This document shows positions 44,190-55,757 of a stretch of DNA of 64,000 nucleotides, piece by piece. The stretch lies in NCBI GenBank assembly GCA_039000515.1, contig JBCFYV010000288.1:1-64000 (forward strand), given 5' to 3'. The DNA comes from Timema cristinae (Eukaryota > Arthropoda > Insecta > Phasmatodea > Timematidae). The translations under genes were made by a program, and so were the position numbers. Position 1 is the stretch's first letter. Each line of letters begins with the position of its first letter. Below the pieces are notes generated by a model. It saw nothing but the letters and a program-made list of their open reading frames with translations. It was not told the origin of the DNA and ran no database searches.

Positions 44190-44735
44190 ATTATTCTCTA
44201 ATTCGCTCCGCTTCATAATACCCAACAGGTGTTGTGGTTGGTTCAGTCTCTACACCTTGTGGCTGACCACCCGACCTCGTCTCTGCAAACTCTTCGCTTA
44301 ACTCATGGAATTGATCTACATCCCTAAATTCACTTACTTCTAAAGACATTGTTGTTGATATGTCATTATCAACATCTTCCCTTAGAACTTGGCCTTCCGT
44401 TGTCGAAGCCTCGCCTACAACCTCCATATTAGTGTTTGAAATTAGAGCTCTGGCCTTGCTTCTAGTAAAATGGCTTCCTCCGCTCATGCCCTAATCACAA
44501 CCGAGTTCCTTAACACAAATCGAGCCGCCACGTTGGGTGCCACTTTAATATAAATAGTAAAAAGATGAACACAATCTATCTGAATTATAGAAACCGAATA
44601 ATTTACTAATTGAGTACGTTGGGCGCCACTCCCAATGTCTAGGAGAAAAGAATAAAATGTACAGAAAAATAGCTCCAGCTCAACTAACCGGCAGTGGCAA
44701 CGACGCCCCTCTACACTCGGGACCACTGTGTGTGC
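44190..44735 (-). mobile_element. Gypsy-like retrotransposon leader and gag N-terminus
   Basis: Minus strand: GAGTGGCGCCCAACGT near 44616-44631 resembles an LTR-retrotransposon primer-binding site, followed 86 bp later by a near copy, GTGGCACCCAACGTGG (44528-44543), then a frame from 44487 starting MSGGSHFTRSKARALI, 98 residues, acidic and low complexity (VEVSEFRDVDQFHELSEEF-like), consistent with a gag N-terminus. No pol motifs follow. Assignment rests on the GCGCCCAACGT phrase and context. Confidence 0.45.
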
Positions 44736-44807
44736 TCAGGAACATTACTAGATTGTACAATGTAACTAATTTTAAATTATAATAATAAAAAACATTATTG
44801 ATAATTA

Positions 44808-44808
44808 T

Positions 44809-44855
<47 letters not shown>
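44808..44855. repeat. ATT microsatellite
   Basis: About 16 perfect ATT units. Confidence 0.95.
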
Positions 44856-45525
44856 GTTTCTTTCCGAGTCTAGATTCCAATCCTACCTAATAAGGCATAC
44901 CTCCTAAATTATAAAACTAATAAAACTATTGTGAAGCAATACTTGAAAGAAAAAAAGTTTTACATTGAATTATAATGACTAAAGCAAAAAAGGGACTTTT
45001 AAATTCCTAGTAACACGACGTTTCTTCTTTTTTTAAAAACAATTACCCAAACATGTTATTTTGTTTTTATCTAAAAAAAATAATATCTGGCCTTGGAGAC
45101 AGAAATGATTTAAACTTTGCGCATAAAATTTCTAAAACAAACTAAATCAAGATTGAAATAGTTCCGAAATCCACCACTCTTTAAAGCAGATAGCGTTAAA
45201 ATCACCTATCAAAATAGTAATAATTATGGCGGGCTAGCATTTCATGAATTAAAATAAAGAAAGAAAATTTATTACAATGAAATAAAGGTAAGTAGGTGAT
45301 ATATATAAATTAATATTTCAATTGTAAACAAATATATAATTAGTATTTTAAGCTTTAGGAGTTGTGATTTAAATTTCAAACAAATAAATAGTAAAGTTCT
45401 CAACGTTATTACATAGTTGAAAGTTTGAGTCAACTGACTATTAAATTTATATTTTAAGTAAATATTCAAGCAAAAATAACATCACACAGGGTGTGGCTAA
45501 ATGTCATTGGAAAAAACAGTTGGTG
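44856..45525. other. gene-free AT-rich stretch
   Basis: Short frames such as 45272-45469 are AT-driven. Nothing recognised. Confidence 0.45.
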
Positions 45526-46504
45526 TAAATATGGGCTACTAGCCTATATTTACAACAAGTAGGGTAGCCCATATTACCAGCATATTCGCCATATTGGACT
45601 GTTACGTCATGTTCAAAGGCGTTAAGTTTTGTCAGTTAAAAAGTACCATAACTTAAAGTTTGATTCTTAAACTAAACAATGATAACATTAGGTAAAACTA
45701 AAGCGTACGGTTAAGACTTAGAAACCCCACTTACGATTCCAATAGAAAGGTGATAGGCTGAATAAATAGAAGAATTATTAGAACAAATTATAAAAATTAA
45801 TCTTAAGTTAACAATGATTATATTTAAATAGTGAAAAACACGTTAACCAATGATACAACAAGCATGAGATAAGTGAGATAAAAAATGAATAAATTGTTAG
45901 ATTAAAATAAATCATTCATATAACAATAGATATTAAGCCAATTGGTGACCATCAGTCAAAATAAACACATAAACAACATATTAAAATAATTAATATCAGC
46001 ACAAAAACTTATAAAAGTACACACAGTTAAAGTTTATATAATGGAGATAGTTGTTAAATGGAATCAGAGCTTTGAGAGAATGGTGTCCTTTTTAAGTTAA
46101 AACATGTTGTGATAAAAGTTTTATAGCGAAAGGCAACGATAAATGAGAATCCAAGTCTTAATGTTGTTCTGTCCCATACTCCTTGGGTTAAGTAATCAGC
46201 GTTTAAAAAACCCGATTAAATTCTGGCCGACATGTTTCGGTATAAAATACCATATTCATGGCCCAAAGTCGTCGTGCGGGACACACGTTACTGTAACGAC
46301 TTAGATTTTGTGACTCACAATACGTGAGCACGTAGTACGTAGTACGTAGATGAACAAAGTAGCGATGTAACGCAATAATTACGTGTCGAATCGTTGCCAA
46401 CTGCACAGTAGTCTACAGTGGCCTTGGAAGAACACCCTCGGATGACTCCCACCAGGGTGCATTACTTGACAGAGCTGGAAACTTATTTGCCCATATTTAC
46501 ACCA
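45526..46504. repeat. possible non-autonomous element bounded by 16-bp inverted repeat
   Basis: TGGTGTAAATATGGGC near the left end and its exact inverse GCCCATATTTACACCA at the right end. Inside is AT-rich sequence with ACGTAGTACGTAGTACGTAG near 46330. No obvious target duplication and no coding frame. Confidence 0.35.
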
Positions 46505-46534
46505 TAACCCATATGTGCACCGTTTCCTCCACTA

Positions 46535-46958
46535 ATAGCCGGTTTGAGCACTCTAATTGAGTGTCTCAAATAGTAACTTCTCATATTGAAATTTATTCTT
46601 TTTACATTTGTATACCAATTTTAGTATTTGTGTATGATTTTTATTATCTTGTGTTTTCATATGCCTATTCTGACAGATTACTACGACTTTATTGAAACAC
46701 ATACATTTGAAACACATACATATTAATGCAATTACATTAATCCTAACTCTATGCTCCAATACCTATATTTTAACTTGGAGCTTATTATTCTCTATAAACT
46801 TAACTCTTGCCTACAATTATATGTCCTTTTTGCTTAATATTCTGACAGGTGAATTATTTATTATGACTCCCATATAGTGATTTTACTTTTTTTTATATCG
46901 TTTAGACCCCAATGACCTAATTTTATCGAAGGGCCTTTAAAGGCTAACAATAATAATA
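46535..46958 (+). mobile_element. divergent I-related LINE 3' end remnant
   Basis: GGTTTGAGCACTCTAATTGA and GTGTCTCAAATAG match the TTTGAGCACTCC hairpin of the I 3' UTRs, and CCCCAATGACCTAATTTTAT, GAAGGGCC then AACAATAATAATAT match the final block and tail. About 250 bp of unrelated AT-rich sequence separates the two. Older than copies 1-7. Confidence 0.6.
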
Positions 46959-47994
46959 TCTTTCTAGTTATCTAGATTTTAGGGGCTTCTGGATGGTGGG
47001 AAGAGAGACTCGCACATAAACATTAGGAAATTAAATAGTTACTCATAATCAAACTATGATTTGGTAATTGGAAAACATTTAAACCTGTTGACATATTTAA
47101 ACATGCGGTGTATTTAATACCACCTATAATCATAACACACTTTTTTTTTAAAGGTCCATCCAATATGAGGTATATTTTTTAAATTACTTTATTAAACTAT
47201 TTGTTTGTGTACTGAGAGCTTGTTGCTGTATTTAACCGCAGAACTCTACTCTACTATATTCTCTCTTGATGGTATCAGGCCAGGTTAAACTCACCTCCTG
47301 TATGTTTGTTAAAGGTGATTGGTGAAGACTGGGGTTCTACTGCAAGAGGAGCGTGTGCCCCTCTACAGCCAGACAACAATGGGGACAGGAAACACCTGAA
47401 GCAAGGAGCCCACCAAGGCAGACCCAGGTACGCAACACGACATTGTACTCGGTGTACAGTTATATATCATTTCAAACAAATAATGCCTGTTAGGGAACTC
47501 TAGATATTGGTTTAAAAAATCAAATCATCTTACTCAATTCCAACGAGATAAATTGCTTACTATTGTGGAAATATAAAAACCCTTACCAATATAGAGATAT
47601 AAATGAATCTTTTTTGCAGAAATGGCGTAAGTCAGTAATAAGTAGTTTTGAGATATTATTTTAAACTTCTAAAACAAACATCTTAAAAAATTTGTTTATA
47701 ATTTTTTGTAAATGGCTTAAATAGTCAACTAAGAAAACTATGTTTTGGTGCTTTTAATATAATCTAAATAACTATTGAAAAATTTGGGATCTAATCTTTT
47801 GACTAAGACCCTTTTTTGAAATTAATACTAGTTCAAATGTAATTAAAAATAATAACCAAAACACAAATAAAATTACATCCAAATCAACCCAGTAAAAATA
47901 ATTAACTAAAATGAAGTCGTTCACGTTTAAGTCTTCTACAACTTGTTAAAAATATTCGTTGCCGCAATGAACTTCTGTAATTGTGGTTCACTCA
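46959..47994. other. gene-free stretch
   Basis: 47280-47480 is less AT-rich (GACTGGGGTTCTACTGCAAG, GGGGACAGGAAACACC) with no frame longer than 65 codons and no RNA fold I can support. Confidence 0.4.
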
Positions 47995-48110
47995 GGGATG
48001 TCCTCATAAAAGCGTTCATACGTCCCAGGAATGTATTGCACAACTTGACGAATATCCCTTATTTTGGTAATGGGTGCTCTTCCATCAAAAAAGGCACGGG
48101 CACTTGGAAA
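47995..48110 (-). pseudogene. DUF7869-type protein, C-terminal fragment
   Basis: Minus strand reads APITKIRDIRQVVQYIPGTY and ERFYEDIPE before a stop. The K-x-x-DI-x-x-x-x-x-YIP pattern matches the end of the DUF7869-type protein at 40.1 kb (DLLKYIPPVHHAY). The likely N-terminal part of the same copy is at 49020-49390. Confidence 0.35.
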
Positions 48111-48407
48111 AGGGATACAACTGGTGACATGTTGTTGAAATTTAAAAGTGTGTTTGACAAATGAACCGATAAATAGGCTGCAAACAATACATCCAGGCCA
48201 TTTTGTTTCATAAATAAATTCAGATAAAGAGCTTATAGAAAAACTTACTTTCTTGTCTTTTGAAATACTCTTTTAGGAGGTTTCTCTGACAAGTATGCGC
48301 TTTTGTAAAGTACAATCCGTAATGTCATTGGCCGACACCTCTTTACCCTGAAACCTATTTTTAGTGTTTGAAGAAATATTAAATATTATTATAAAGAGGA
48401 AAGATTT

Positions 48408-48545
48408 TTTTGTTTGTAATGGATAAACTCAAAAACTACTAGACCGATTTTAAAAATTCTTTCACCAATATAAAGCTACATTATCAGCGGGTAATATAGG
48501 CTATATTTTATTTTGAAAATTTAATTTATTCCTCATAAAAATGTC
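48408..48545 (+). repeat. common arthropod interspersed-repeat phrase
   Basis: GGATAAACTCAAAAACTACT, AGACCGATTTTAAAAATTCT and AAAGCTACATTATCAGCGGG with TAATATAGGCTATATTTTA. I recall this string from many arthropod transposon tails; the family is not determined. It interrupts the decayed DUF7869-type copy. Confidence 0.45.
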
Positions 48546-49019
48546 GATAGTATATTATATATTCGTTGGAAAAAAAAAGTTGTTGAAGGGAAAGTGGGGT
48601 TGGTGAAGGGGGTAGCGGTGAGGAAAGAGAAATAGATGTAGTGACAAGGAACGAAAAAAAAAGATTAAAATAAATGGGGAAACGAGGGGAGTAAATGAAA
48701 GTGGAGGAAGCTGAAAAATTAATTTGATTTTAACAATTTGTTTTATTGGTGTATACACAATTCCTTTCGCGCCTAGAGCAAACAAAATTATAGAGGAATG
48801 AGATGAAAATAGGAGGGAGGATAAAAAGAGGGAGGGGGTTATACAGTGATGGTAGGACTGTATTTTAAAAAAAAGTTTTGTTTTTATATTGACATGATGG
48901 ATAATTTGAAGCTTTGTTTTACAGGATTATTTACAATATTTTTTTACGGGGAAGGGGGCTAGTAATAAATAATATGATTTCATGCACACTATATATTCTG
49001 ACTCTCTTCTTCATATGCC

Positions 49020-49390
49020 TCTTTATCTTTATCTAATCAAAGAGGTTATTTGCTGGCATTGCATTGCTGGAATTCCTCCGTCTCATGTCTTTCGGAGATT
49101 ATCCCTGTAGTAAAAGTCCTCTGGTGGGTTTCACACGTTTGATTGTGACGTCCATTAGGTACAAAATGGCTTCAACACACCTTTCTTTTCTCGTCTATTA
49201 AAACGTAGACTTGGTATTTTTCCTGGATTGATCTCCCTTGCGAGGACATAATTGCTTAACCTCATACATGTCAACAAGACCCTTAATGAACATATCCTGT
49301 TCATCATTTTGCTAGGTCTAGAAAGCGAGAAAGCACATTCAACCGCTCATCCTATGATATATTGTTGAAACACCTTTTCTTGATGCTGAA
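49020..49390 (-). pseudogene. possible DUF7869-type protein, N-terminal fragment
   Basis: Pieces in shifting minus-strand frames: EQDMFIKGLVDMYEVKQLCP, then RKGDQSRKN and YQVYVLIDEKRKVC. They resemble the R-R, Y-x-V and VCKxxF blocks upstream of the nuclease domain in this family. Weak, but orientation and spacing fit the fragment at 47995. Confidence 0.3.
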
Positions 49391-50094
49391 AAAATACGTT
49401 ATACAAAGCTTAAGTTTTGGATTTAACCTCTTTCAAAGTAAAATAATTTTAAAACCACGTAAAAAATGACTATAGCAAATAGATTTAGGAACATGGTATT
49501 TAAATTAAAACATAATTATAATAAAGGTTATTTACCTGCAAGCGGCTCCATTTTTGACGTTATCAATTTCCTTCACCTTTTAATTAGTGCGTAATACATT
49601 TATTACTTTTACTCGCTAGAAAGGCCCACATTAGGGTTACAAAATGTAATACACAGATTACTATCAACACAGAGCACTTGTTTTCCCTTCACACTGTTTT
49701 AAAATGTATCATTACCTCGGAATACTACTCTCTTAACCTAGAAATTAATATTCGCCATTATTTAATTTGTTTTAGAATTCAGTATTGACCGTGGTACTTT
49801 GCTTAAAATGAAAGTTTTAGGATAGTATAGAAAGGAAACACTAATGTATAATGTTAATTTATTCACAGTGAAACACGTGGTAAATACATCTATCGCCATC
49901 TTGTGAAATAATAACTAATTTTACATAAATACTCACCTTGGCTGCCATATTGCTTTATCTGCGCGTATTTAAGTTTATAAAGCCCATTTTTAGAATGTCA
50001 TACATCGAATGTTAAATTTAATAGATAATTCCCGCGTTCACGGTAGAACACTTTGGAAAACATGTTGTTCTCTCATATGGCGAGAGAAGATTGG
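49391..50094. other. gene-free stretch
   Basis: Nothing recognised. Confidence 0.4.
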
Positions 50095-50102
50095 GGTAGC
50101 GT

Positions 50103-50976
50103 TAGTGATGGGCACAATCGAGTAAAAATAATGTTTAATCGGAAATATTTGATTCTTCCGGGATTACTCGAGTAACTTTACTCGGACTTTGTTATTCTTT
50201 TACTGTCTTTTTTCTTACCAGATAAGTGAGAATCGACCTTATTTGCTGGACTGTTTACCATGCTTTTTCCATTTAAAAGGTATATTTCCCTTAGAGCTCA
50301 TTTTTCACCAACAGTTTCTTCTGATATGCAAAAATGACCCTTTATTGTTTAAATGTTTCACTTGCATTTTCAATACAAAACACTCGCATATGTAAGGTAC
50401 ACAATCAAAAAGCATGATAACAAAGCGTATCACATTTCCGATTCCTTTTAAAAGTACTCGATGAAAGTTACTCGATTATTTTTACTCGGCACCTCGGCAG
50501 TTTTATTTTCACAATCGCATATAAGGAAACTAATTATTGTATTTCTTAATTATTTTGATTAAAATTTCTCCTTAGTAAAATATGATTATTTATAAATTGA
50601 AAATAATTAGAGTAAGTTAAAAAAAAAAAACCAGTTTTCACTTTTGAAAAGGTAAATTACTATCAATTTCTTTTTACATGAATGTATAAATGAAGTTTAT
50701 TTTATTAAAAAGAGAACAAAAATTTTTTTGTTAGAGACTTCTTAAAATGCATACTTTCATATTGACTGTATGTAACGTGAAACCTGTAAATAAGGGGGTG
50801 GAGGTCACTGTCGGTGTCGACTGCCTCTTACAGGAAGAGATTATGGACTTGCTATTAGTATCGAATTCCATTGCAAGACTCCCGAGTAATGTTGTCCAAC
50901 CGATTGCCAAGGGACGATTCGAGTAGATGATTCGCTAAGAATTACTCGAGTAATTACTCGATTGTGCCCATCACTA
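50103..50976. mobile_element. hAT-type non-autonomous element (MITE-like)
   Basis: Starts TAGTGATGGGCACAATCGAG and ends with the exact inverse, giving a perfect terminal repeat of at least 23 bp. Flanking octamers GGTAGCGT (50095-50102) and GATATCGT (50977-50984) match at six of eight positions, as expected for an eroded 8-bp hAT target duplication. 874 bp, no transposase frame. Internal TTACTCGA/TCGAGTAA motifs recur near both ends and at 50457-50492, possible transposase-binding sites. Confidence 0.85.
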
Positions 50977-50984
50977 GATATCGT

Positions 50985-51782
50985 CAGAGACGCGTACAAA
51001 CACTAAGAAGACTACGAACTAGGACTGCGCATGCGCGACAGAGAAAGCGATGTTCACCACGCATCCTAGTGGAGATTTAAGACCTCCCGTTCGATTCAAA
51101 TTACAACACAAAGAATTTCAATCATATTAAAGATAAATTAATAAATATGTGACACATACTTATTAATTGAGAGAGAGAATAACCATAATATAAGGGTTTA
51201 AAAAAGTATACATTACAAATGTGGTTTTTTTTCGTTTGTATGTATTAGAATTTACTATACGTGTCTTTAAACTAACACTTTCTGAATCCATGCGAACCAA
51301 ACTTTATTATTTGTAATAATTACACAAAACAATTACAACAACTTATTACACCTAAATCACATAAACAAAGTGCTTGCTAAAAACCATTTTAGCCAAATAA
51401 AGAAATAAACATTTATTATTAATGATATGGCCTCTTGTTAAGAACTGTTACAGTCAGGAATTTTCTATTTATCACTTTTAGTAGTTTCCACAATTCCCTA
51501 CAGGAAAGGCTTCGGTCAGTGACTTGAGCCCTTTCTGCAACGAAGAATGACGTCCCTACATCGATTAAACACATTGATGGTAGTTTGAGATCCTTTCAAT
51601 GTCAAACGATGGAGCGACCTTCAAAATAGAGCTAGCTAACTCGTTTTCGTAAATTTCGCGATTCAGGGCTTTTTTGAAGAGAAAAAAAAAACATTCAAAT
51701 ATATCCTTTGTAATCCAAGGAAACATAATTAAGATGTAATCAAACTTTAAAATACAATCAAAAGATTTAAGGTTTTCTTAGC
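50985..51782. other. gene-free stretch
   Basis: No gene seen. Confidence 0.4.
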
Positions 51783-52007
51783 ACCTCCTCTTACTACCCG
51801 TTAGGAATATATGCCTATGTACTATTACACTAATGGTTTAGGGATTAGGAATGTTTAATTGAGATGAAGTTCGCCCGCATTCGCGTGGGAAGGAGAGTAA
51901 AAAACCACCCTGAGTTCACCTGGCAGGGCTCGAACCCCGATCTCCTCTTCTTTGGAAGCCTAGTCTAACACGAGAGTAGCGCGTTAGACCACGTGACCAC
52001 CGAAGCT
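51783..52007 (-). repeat. tRNA-derived SINE, complete copy
   Basis: Minus strand: CTTCGGTGGTCACGTGGTCT, AACGCGCTACTCTCG, box B GGTTCGAGCCC, the GGGTGGTTTTTTACTCTCC block, and CCTAATCCCTAAACCATTAG to the TAACGGGTAGTAAGAGG end. Box B differs from the consensus GGTTCGANNCC at no fixed position. Head variant shared with 9561-9800. Confidence 0.85.
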
Positions 52008-52828
52008 GTTTTTTATTGAATGTGTGAGTTTTCACTATTTTTGGGTTTTTTAATTTTGTTTTAATATGTTTCGGTTACATTAATCAAAAATATAACTGCC
52101 AAAATCTAAATTTATCTCAAGGGCTTTATAAAATACAATATGTTCGATATTTTTTTCTTTTGTTTGTTAGAAACGAGCTCTTGAATTTTAGAAATAATTG
52201 CAAACAGCGCAGATGTGTAGTTAGTTTTTAGTTAATTGAATCTAAATAATATAAGCCATTAGTTGATATTTATTACAATTTAAGTTTTAATTTGTTACAA
52301 TTTTTATCTTTTAAAACTCAATCAACTGCGTAGCATCAGTTTTAGGAACCTAGTGGTAATTATTGGAACCACTTGATTCATACTCGTAGACCTCAGTTTA
52401 TGAACTATTTATCTAGTTGAGCTATTGGAACCAAAACATTTAAACCTTCTTGATTATCTGAACGCGCTTCATATCTTTATGTTAAAAAGTTTTTTGGCGT
52501 ATTGGCTTGAATTGTGTGAGACACGCAACTGCTTTCAAGACTTCTTGCTCAACAAAACTTGTTTAAGTTCTTTAGCACTGTGCAACAAGGATCATCCAAA
52601 CTTATTCTTAAAACTGTTTTTGCTTTTAAGTTGATTGAAGATATATTTTATCCGTTTCACTATAGAGGTACTAAACTTGAGTAGTGAGTACAATACAAGT
52701 GCATACTAATTGTCTAATAAATCCAAACCCAACAAAAATATGTATATATTTTTAAAGACCAACCAAAACTCAGTCTAACATCACTACCTTTCTACATAAA
52801 ATCACATCCATCTCATTGCCAAATTCAC
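52008..52828. other. gene-free stretch
   Basis: Nothing recognised. Confidence 0.4.
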
Positions 52829-52890
52829 GTGTGGAATGGATTTAGAATAGTCGGGTTGTATTGCGTGCTTATCGTAATAGGTGACTTAAA
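52829..52890 (+). mobile_element. relic of a LINE-type 5' terminal leader
   Basis: GGATTTAGAATAGTCGGGTT then TGCTTATCGTAATAGGTGAC follow the order of the copy 6 leader (TTTAGAATAGTCCCGCAG, TGCTTGTCGTAAGAAGCGAC). The second hairpin is partly kept. Nothing downstream matches ORF1, so only the leader, or a SINE built from it, is present. Confidence 0.45.
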
Positions 52891-54094
52891 TACTCTAAAT
52901 ACTCAGACAATTTTAGAATAAAAAACTGAAAAAATGCAGGAAGTTCAGACGGCACAGTTGTTACCTGATCTGGACTGATCAAAATGTTAAAATTCCCTCT
53001 ACATTCAGGCTGTGCTCCAGCTTCCATCTTAGAAAATGGCAGCCAAATTCCAATTTTTTTAAATATCAGAACGTCACAGTTACAAAAAAGAATTAAAGAC
53101 ACAACGTATTTGTCATAAAAAATATATTGTGACTTACATTTTTTTGTGGGATTATACCTAAATTATTTTTAATAATATTTACAACATTTGCAGTACTTAC
53201 AAATGTTAATTACAAGGAACAATAAATATGAATGTTTTACAAATTTAGCAAATAAGTGTATTAATATTCAAACAATTCAATTTGAAGTACATAGTATTAC
53301 ATTTAGAAAATATTAAAAATACCCATTGTTTAAACTTAAGATTATGAACGGATATAATTAAATAAATAGCTCGACAAAGGAGCATCGGGTGTGAAGCACC
53401 CAGGTACATCCACACATACAGGTCATAGGTGTAAATAAAAAGTTTGTAACTCGTTAAAACATGACATATACTAATATATCAAATGGGATTAAAGGGCAGC
53501 AACTCTACGGTAATATTAATTAGTGGCTGTAATCAAATCTAATTACAAATTTACCATAGATTATTTTACTCCTAATAGCTGACTGAAACTTCCAGTTAGC
53601 GGACTTAATAAACATGATAACAACCAAGCCACATAAATTTAGCCCTAAGTTAAGGAGCTACAAGGGAGGTAAATAACACGAGCTAATTGGCGTGAGTTAA
53701 CTCCATAGAGAGTTAGACATAATAAGGGTATAACTTCCTAGAAGAAAAACTATAATTTTACAACCAGTACAGTACTACCAGGAAAACTAGATGCTTCTGA
53801 TACTATGGCCGGACTCTTCCTACTTAGTACTGCCTGAGCAATCAATAGTATCTTAACTCTGTTACCTAACTAACGGGACAATATTACTTGACAAAATAGT
53901 GATCATTTATTACTAACGTTAGAGGCGCCACAAGAGGACCGTACAAAATGGGCCACTACTATGGACAAGTAGCACTTCCACAGGTTGCGCACCGCATACC
54001 AGTATACAGTCAGACACATCAGAGACAAGTGTCTGTTACAGACACAATTAGGTCGTGAAACAGCAATATATAACCTGGTATCCTCCATTATTGC
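52891..54094. other. gene-free stretch
   Basis: No gene, RNA or repeat recognised. The 77-codon minus frame at 52869-53102 has no motif I know. Confidence 0.45.
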
Positions 54095-54312
54095 GACACT
54101 CCACCAAAATGTGGTTCAATCCTCTTTCAATAAAAACCCATGGGTCAATGATGTGTGTCCGACGCGGAGTCTCGTCACGATGATCTCCTCTCTCCTAGAC
54201 TTTCGTATAGAGGAGGGCCATCGCGACACACCGTCCCTGATGGACCGCAGCTTGTCCTGAGCAGGGGCCGAAACCCACTGCTTGTGCCAAGTGGGTTAGA
54301 CCCCACGCTGAA
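54095..54312 (-). mobile_element. I-clade LINE fragment (copy 8), both ends missing
   Basis: Minus-strand piece of the ORF2 C-terminal region: GCGACACTCCACCAAAATGT, then after a deletion the block with GGGTCAATGATGTGTGTCCG and GACTTTCGTATAG to the AACATGACC end. Lacks tail, UTR and upstream ORF2. A deletion of about 60 bp removes the first CxxC of the terminal motif. Confidence 0.8.
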
Positions 54313-54542
54313 CATGACCGTGATCATCAAAAATGTTTAAAAAGTTATATCCAGTGTTTTTTTTAACACTTCGTTTAATTTATTCAACATTAAACACGTG
54401 ATTACAGGTAAAATTTAATAATAAAAATTAAACCAAATTGTAAAAACAAACTTCTTACTAAAAATACTAAATAGATAACACTTTTAAATATTTAAAAAAA
54501 ACAATAAGCTTAAGGTCAACAACAAAAAGAGCAATAAAACCG

Positions 54543-54595
54543 CGCACACACATACATACATACATTCATACAAACAAACAAACAAACAAACAAAT
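54543..54595. repeat. CATA/CAAA microsatellite
   Basis: Tandem CATA then CAAA tetranucleotides. Confidence 0.9.
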
Positions 54596-54690
54596 ACGAT
54601 CCAAAAAATTAATTACAATTAAAAATAACCTGAAATAATTTAAGGTTAGTGAAAAGTCAAGATTCCGTTAATATTTACAGGCATATCACC

Positions 54691-55232
54691 CTAAACTATA
54701 TCGCCAAACTGTAGCATACAGCATGTGATAATATTTTTTTCACTCATCGTGGTTCGTATATCAGTCACTACCAAATTGTACGTTGAAAAATACCGTTCAC
54801 TGTCTGCATTTGAAATGGGCAACCAAAGAGATTTAAGCGATTTTTCTACAAAAACATAAAAATGTTCACCTTTGTGTTTCAAACCTATTAGCGTTTTTAC
54901 CATAGTCACTGTCAATTTGTTTGGAAATTAATGTGCACAGTTCTTTGTGGCCTGGTTGAAAATCACACTGCAAGTCTCGGAAAACAGGAAGGTCCTTGAA
55001 CATTATTTAAAGTTCCCTCCCATCACTTGAACTAGGCCTGCTCAGTAGCTTAGTAGGGTCAAACAGGTACCCTAATGCTTTTATTACTTTTATTTCATCA
55101 CTATTTTTGGCTAGCATTGAATATAGCTTGGCACAAGTTAGTGCACCACATGCCTTCAAACACTCCTCAGTTTGTCCTCTACATAGTGGTGAAACTTTGG
55201 CTAACATCTGTACAACGTTGATACCAAACTTA
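54691..55232 (-). pseudogene. hAT transposase-like gene, C-terminal part
   Basis: Continues the gene at 58585-60030 after Harbinger B. Minus strand: FGINVVQMLAKVSPLCRGQT, GALTCAKLYSMLAKN, KALGYLFDPTKLLS; a stop near 55007; then SLKSLWLPISNADSERYFS and TYNLVVTDIR, the hAT dimerisation signature (lP-x-S-x-A-x-x-ER-x-FS). Taking out Harbinger B and one TTA restores the frame exactly. Two later frameshifts show decay. Confidence 0.75.
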
Positions 55233-55389
55233 GGCCACGCGCGCACATGCAATTTTTAGTCGGCCAACTATTTGATCGGCCAACTGATAGCTCCGCGCGC
55301 ACCAGCCGACTGAACAGTTGGTCGATTGAGATGTCCGCGCACATGCAACAAAAAGTTGTCCAACTAAACCTTTTTCCACCAGTCATGCC

Positions 55390-55659
55390 ATGGACTTGAT
55401 TGAAACAGCTTGTGTATGTGCACTTGTAATCCGTCAAAGAAAATTGAAACGTAAGAAAGAATACTAGGTACATCCATTATCAAGTCAACGATTACTCAAA
55501 GGTCAATTCTACAAGTTGTATAATGATTTGCGGGCTTATCCAAATAAATTTTTCAATTACCATAGAATGAGTATAAGCAGTTTTGATGAACTGTTGTTCC
55601 ACTTAGGACATTAGATAACCTATCAGAACACCAGAAGAAAGGCTATCTGTTACATTAAG
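55390..55659 (+). pseudogene. Harbinger B nuclease, exon 1
   Basis: Starts MDLIETACVCALVIRQRKLK, then RKKEY and a TAG at 55465 where relatives have tryptophan, then VHPLSSQRLLKGQFYKLYND and FFNYHRMSISSFDELLFHLG. After a frameshift near 55610: TPEERLSVTLR. Ends TTAAG|GTAAAA at 55659; phase matches the next exon at 56698. N-terminal region of the DDE nuclease, without catalytic residues. In A the equivalent stretch carries an extra intron. Confidence 0.75.
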
Positions 55660-55757
55660 GTAAAAAAAAATCACATTCGTTATAATTTAATTTATTTATG
55701 AGATAAAACTTGTTTTACACGAACAATTCTTGACAAAGTATAAATTCTAGGCTTCAT

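Noticed and set aside
44191..44487. Idea that this frame is a host gene exon
   Set aside because: Low-complexity acidic sequence directly after primer-site-like motifs fits a gag start better; kept as a retroelement fragment.
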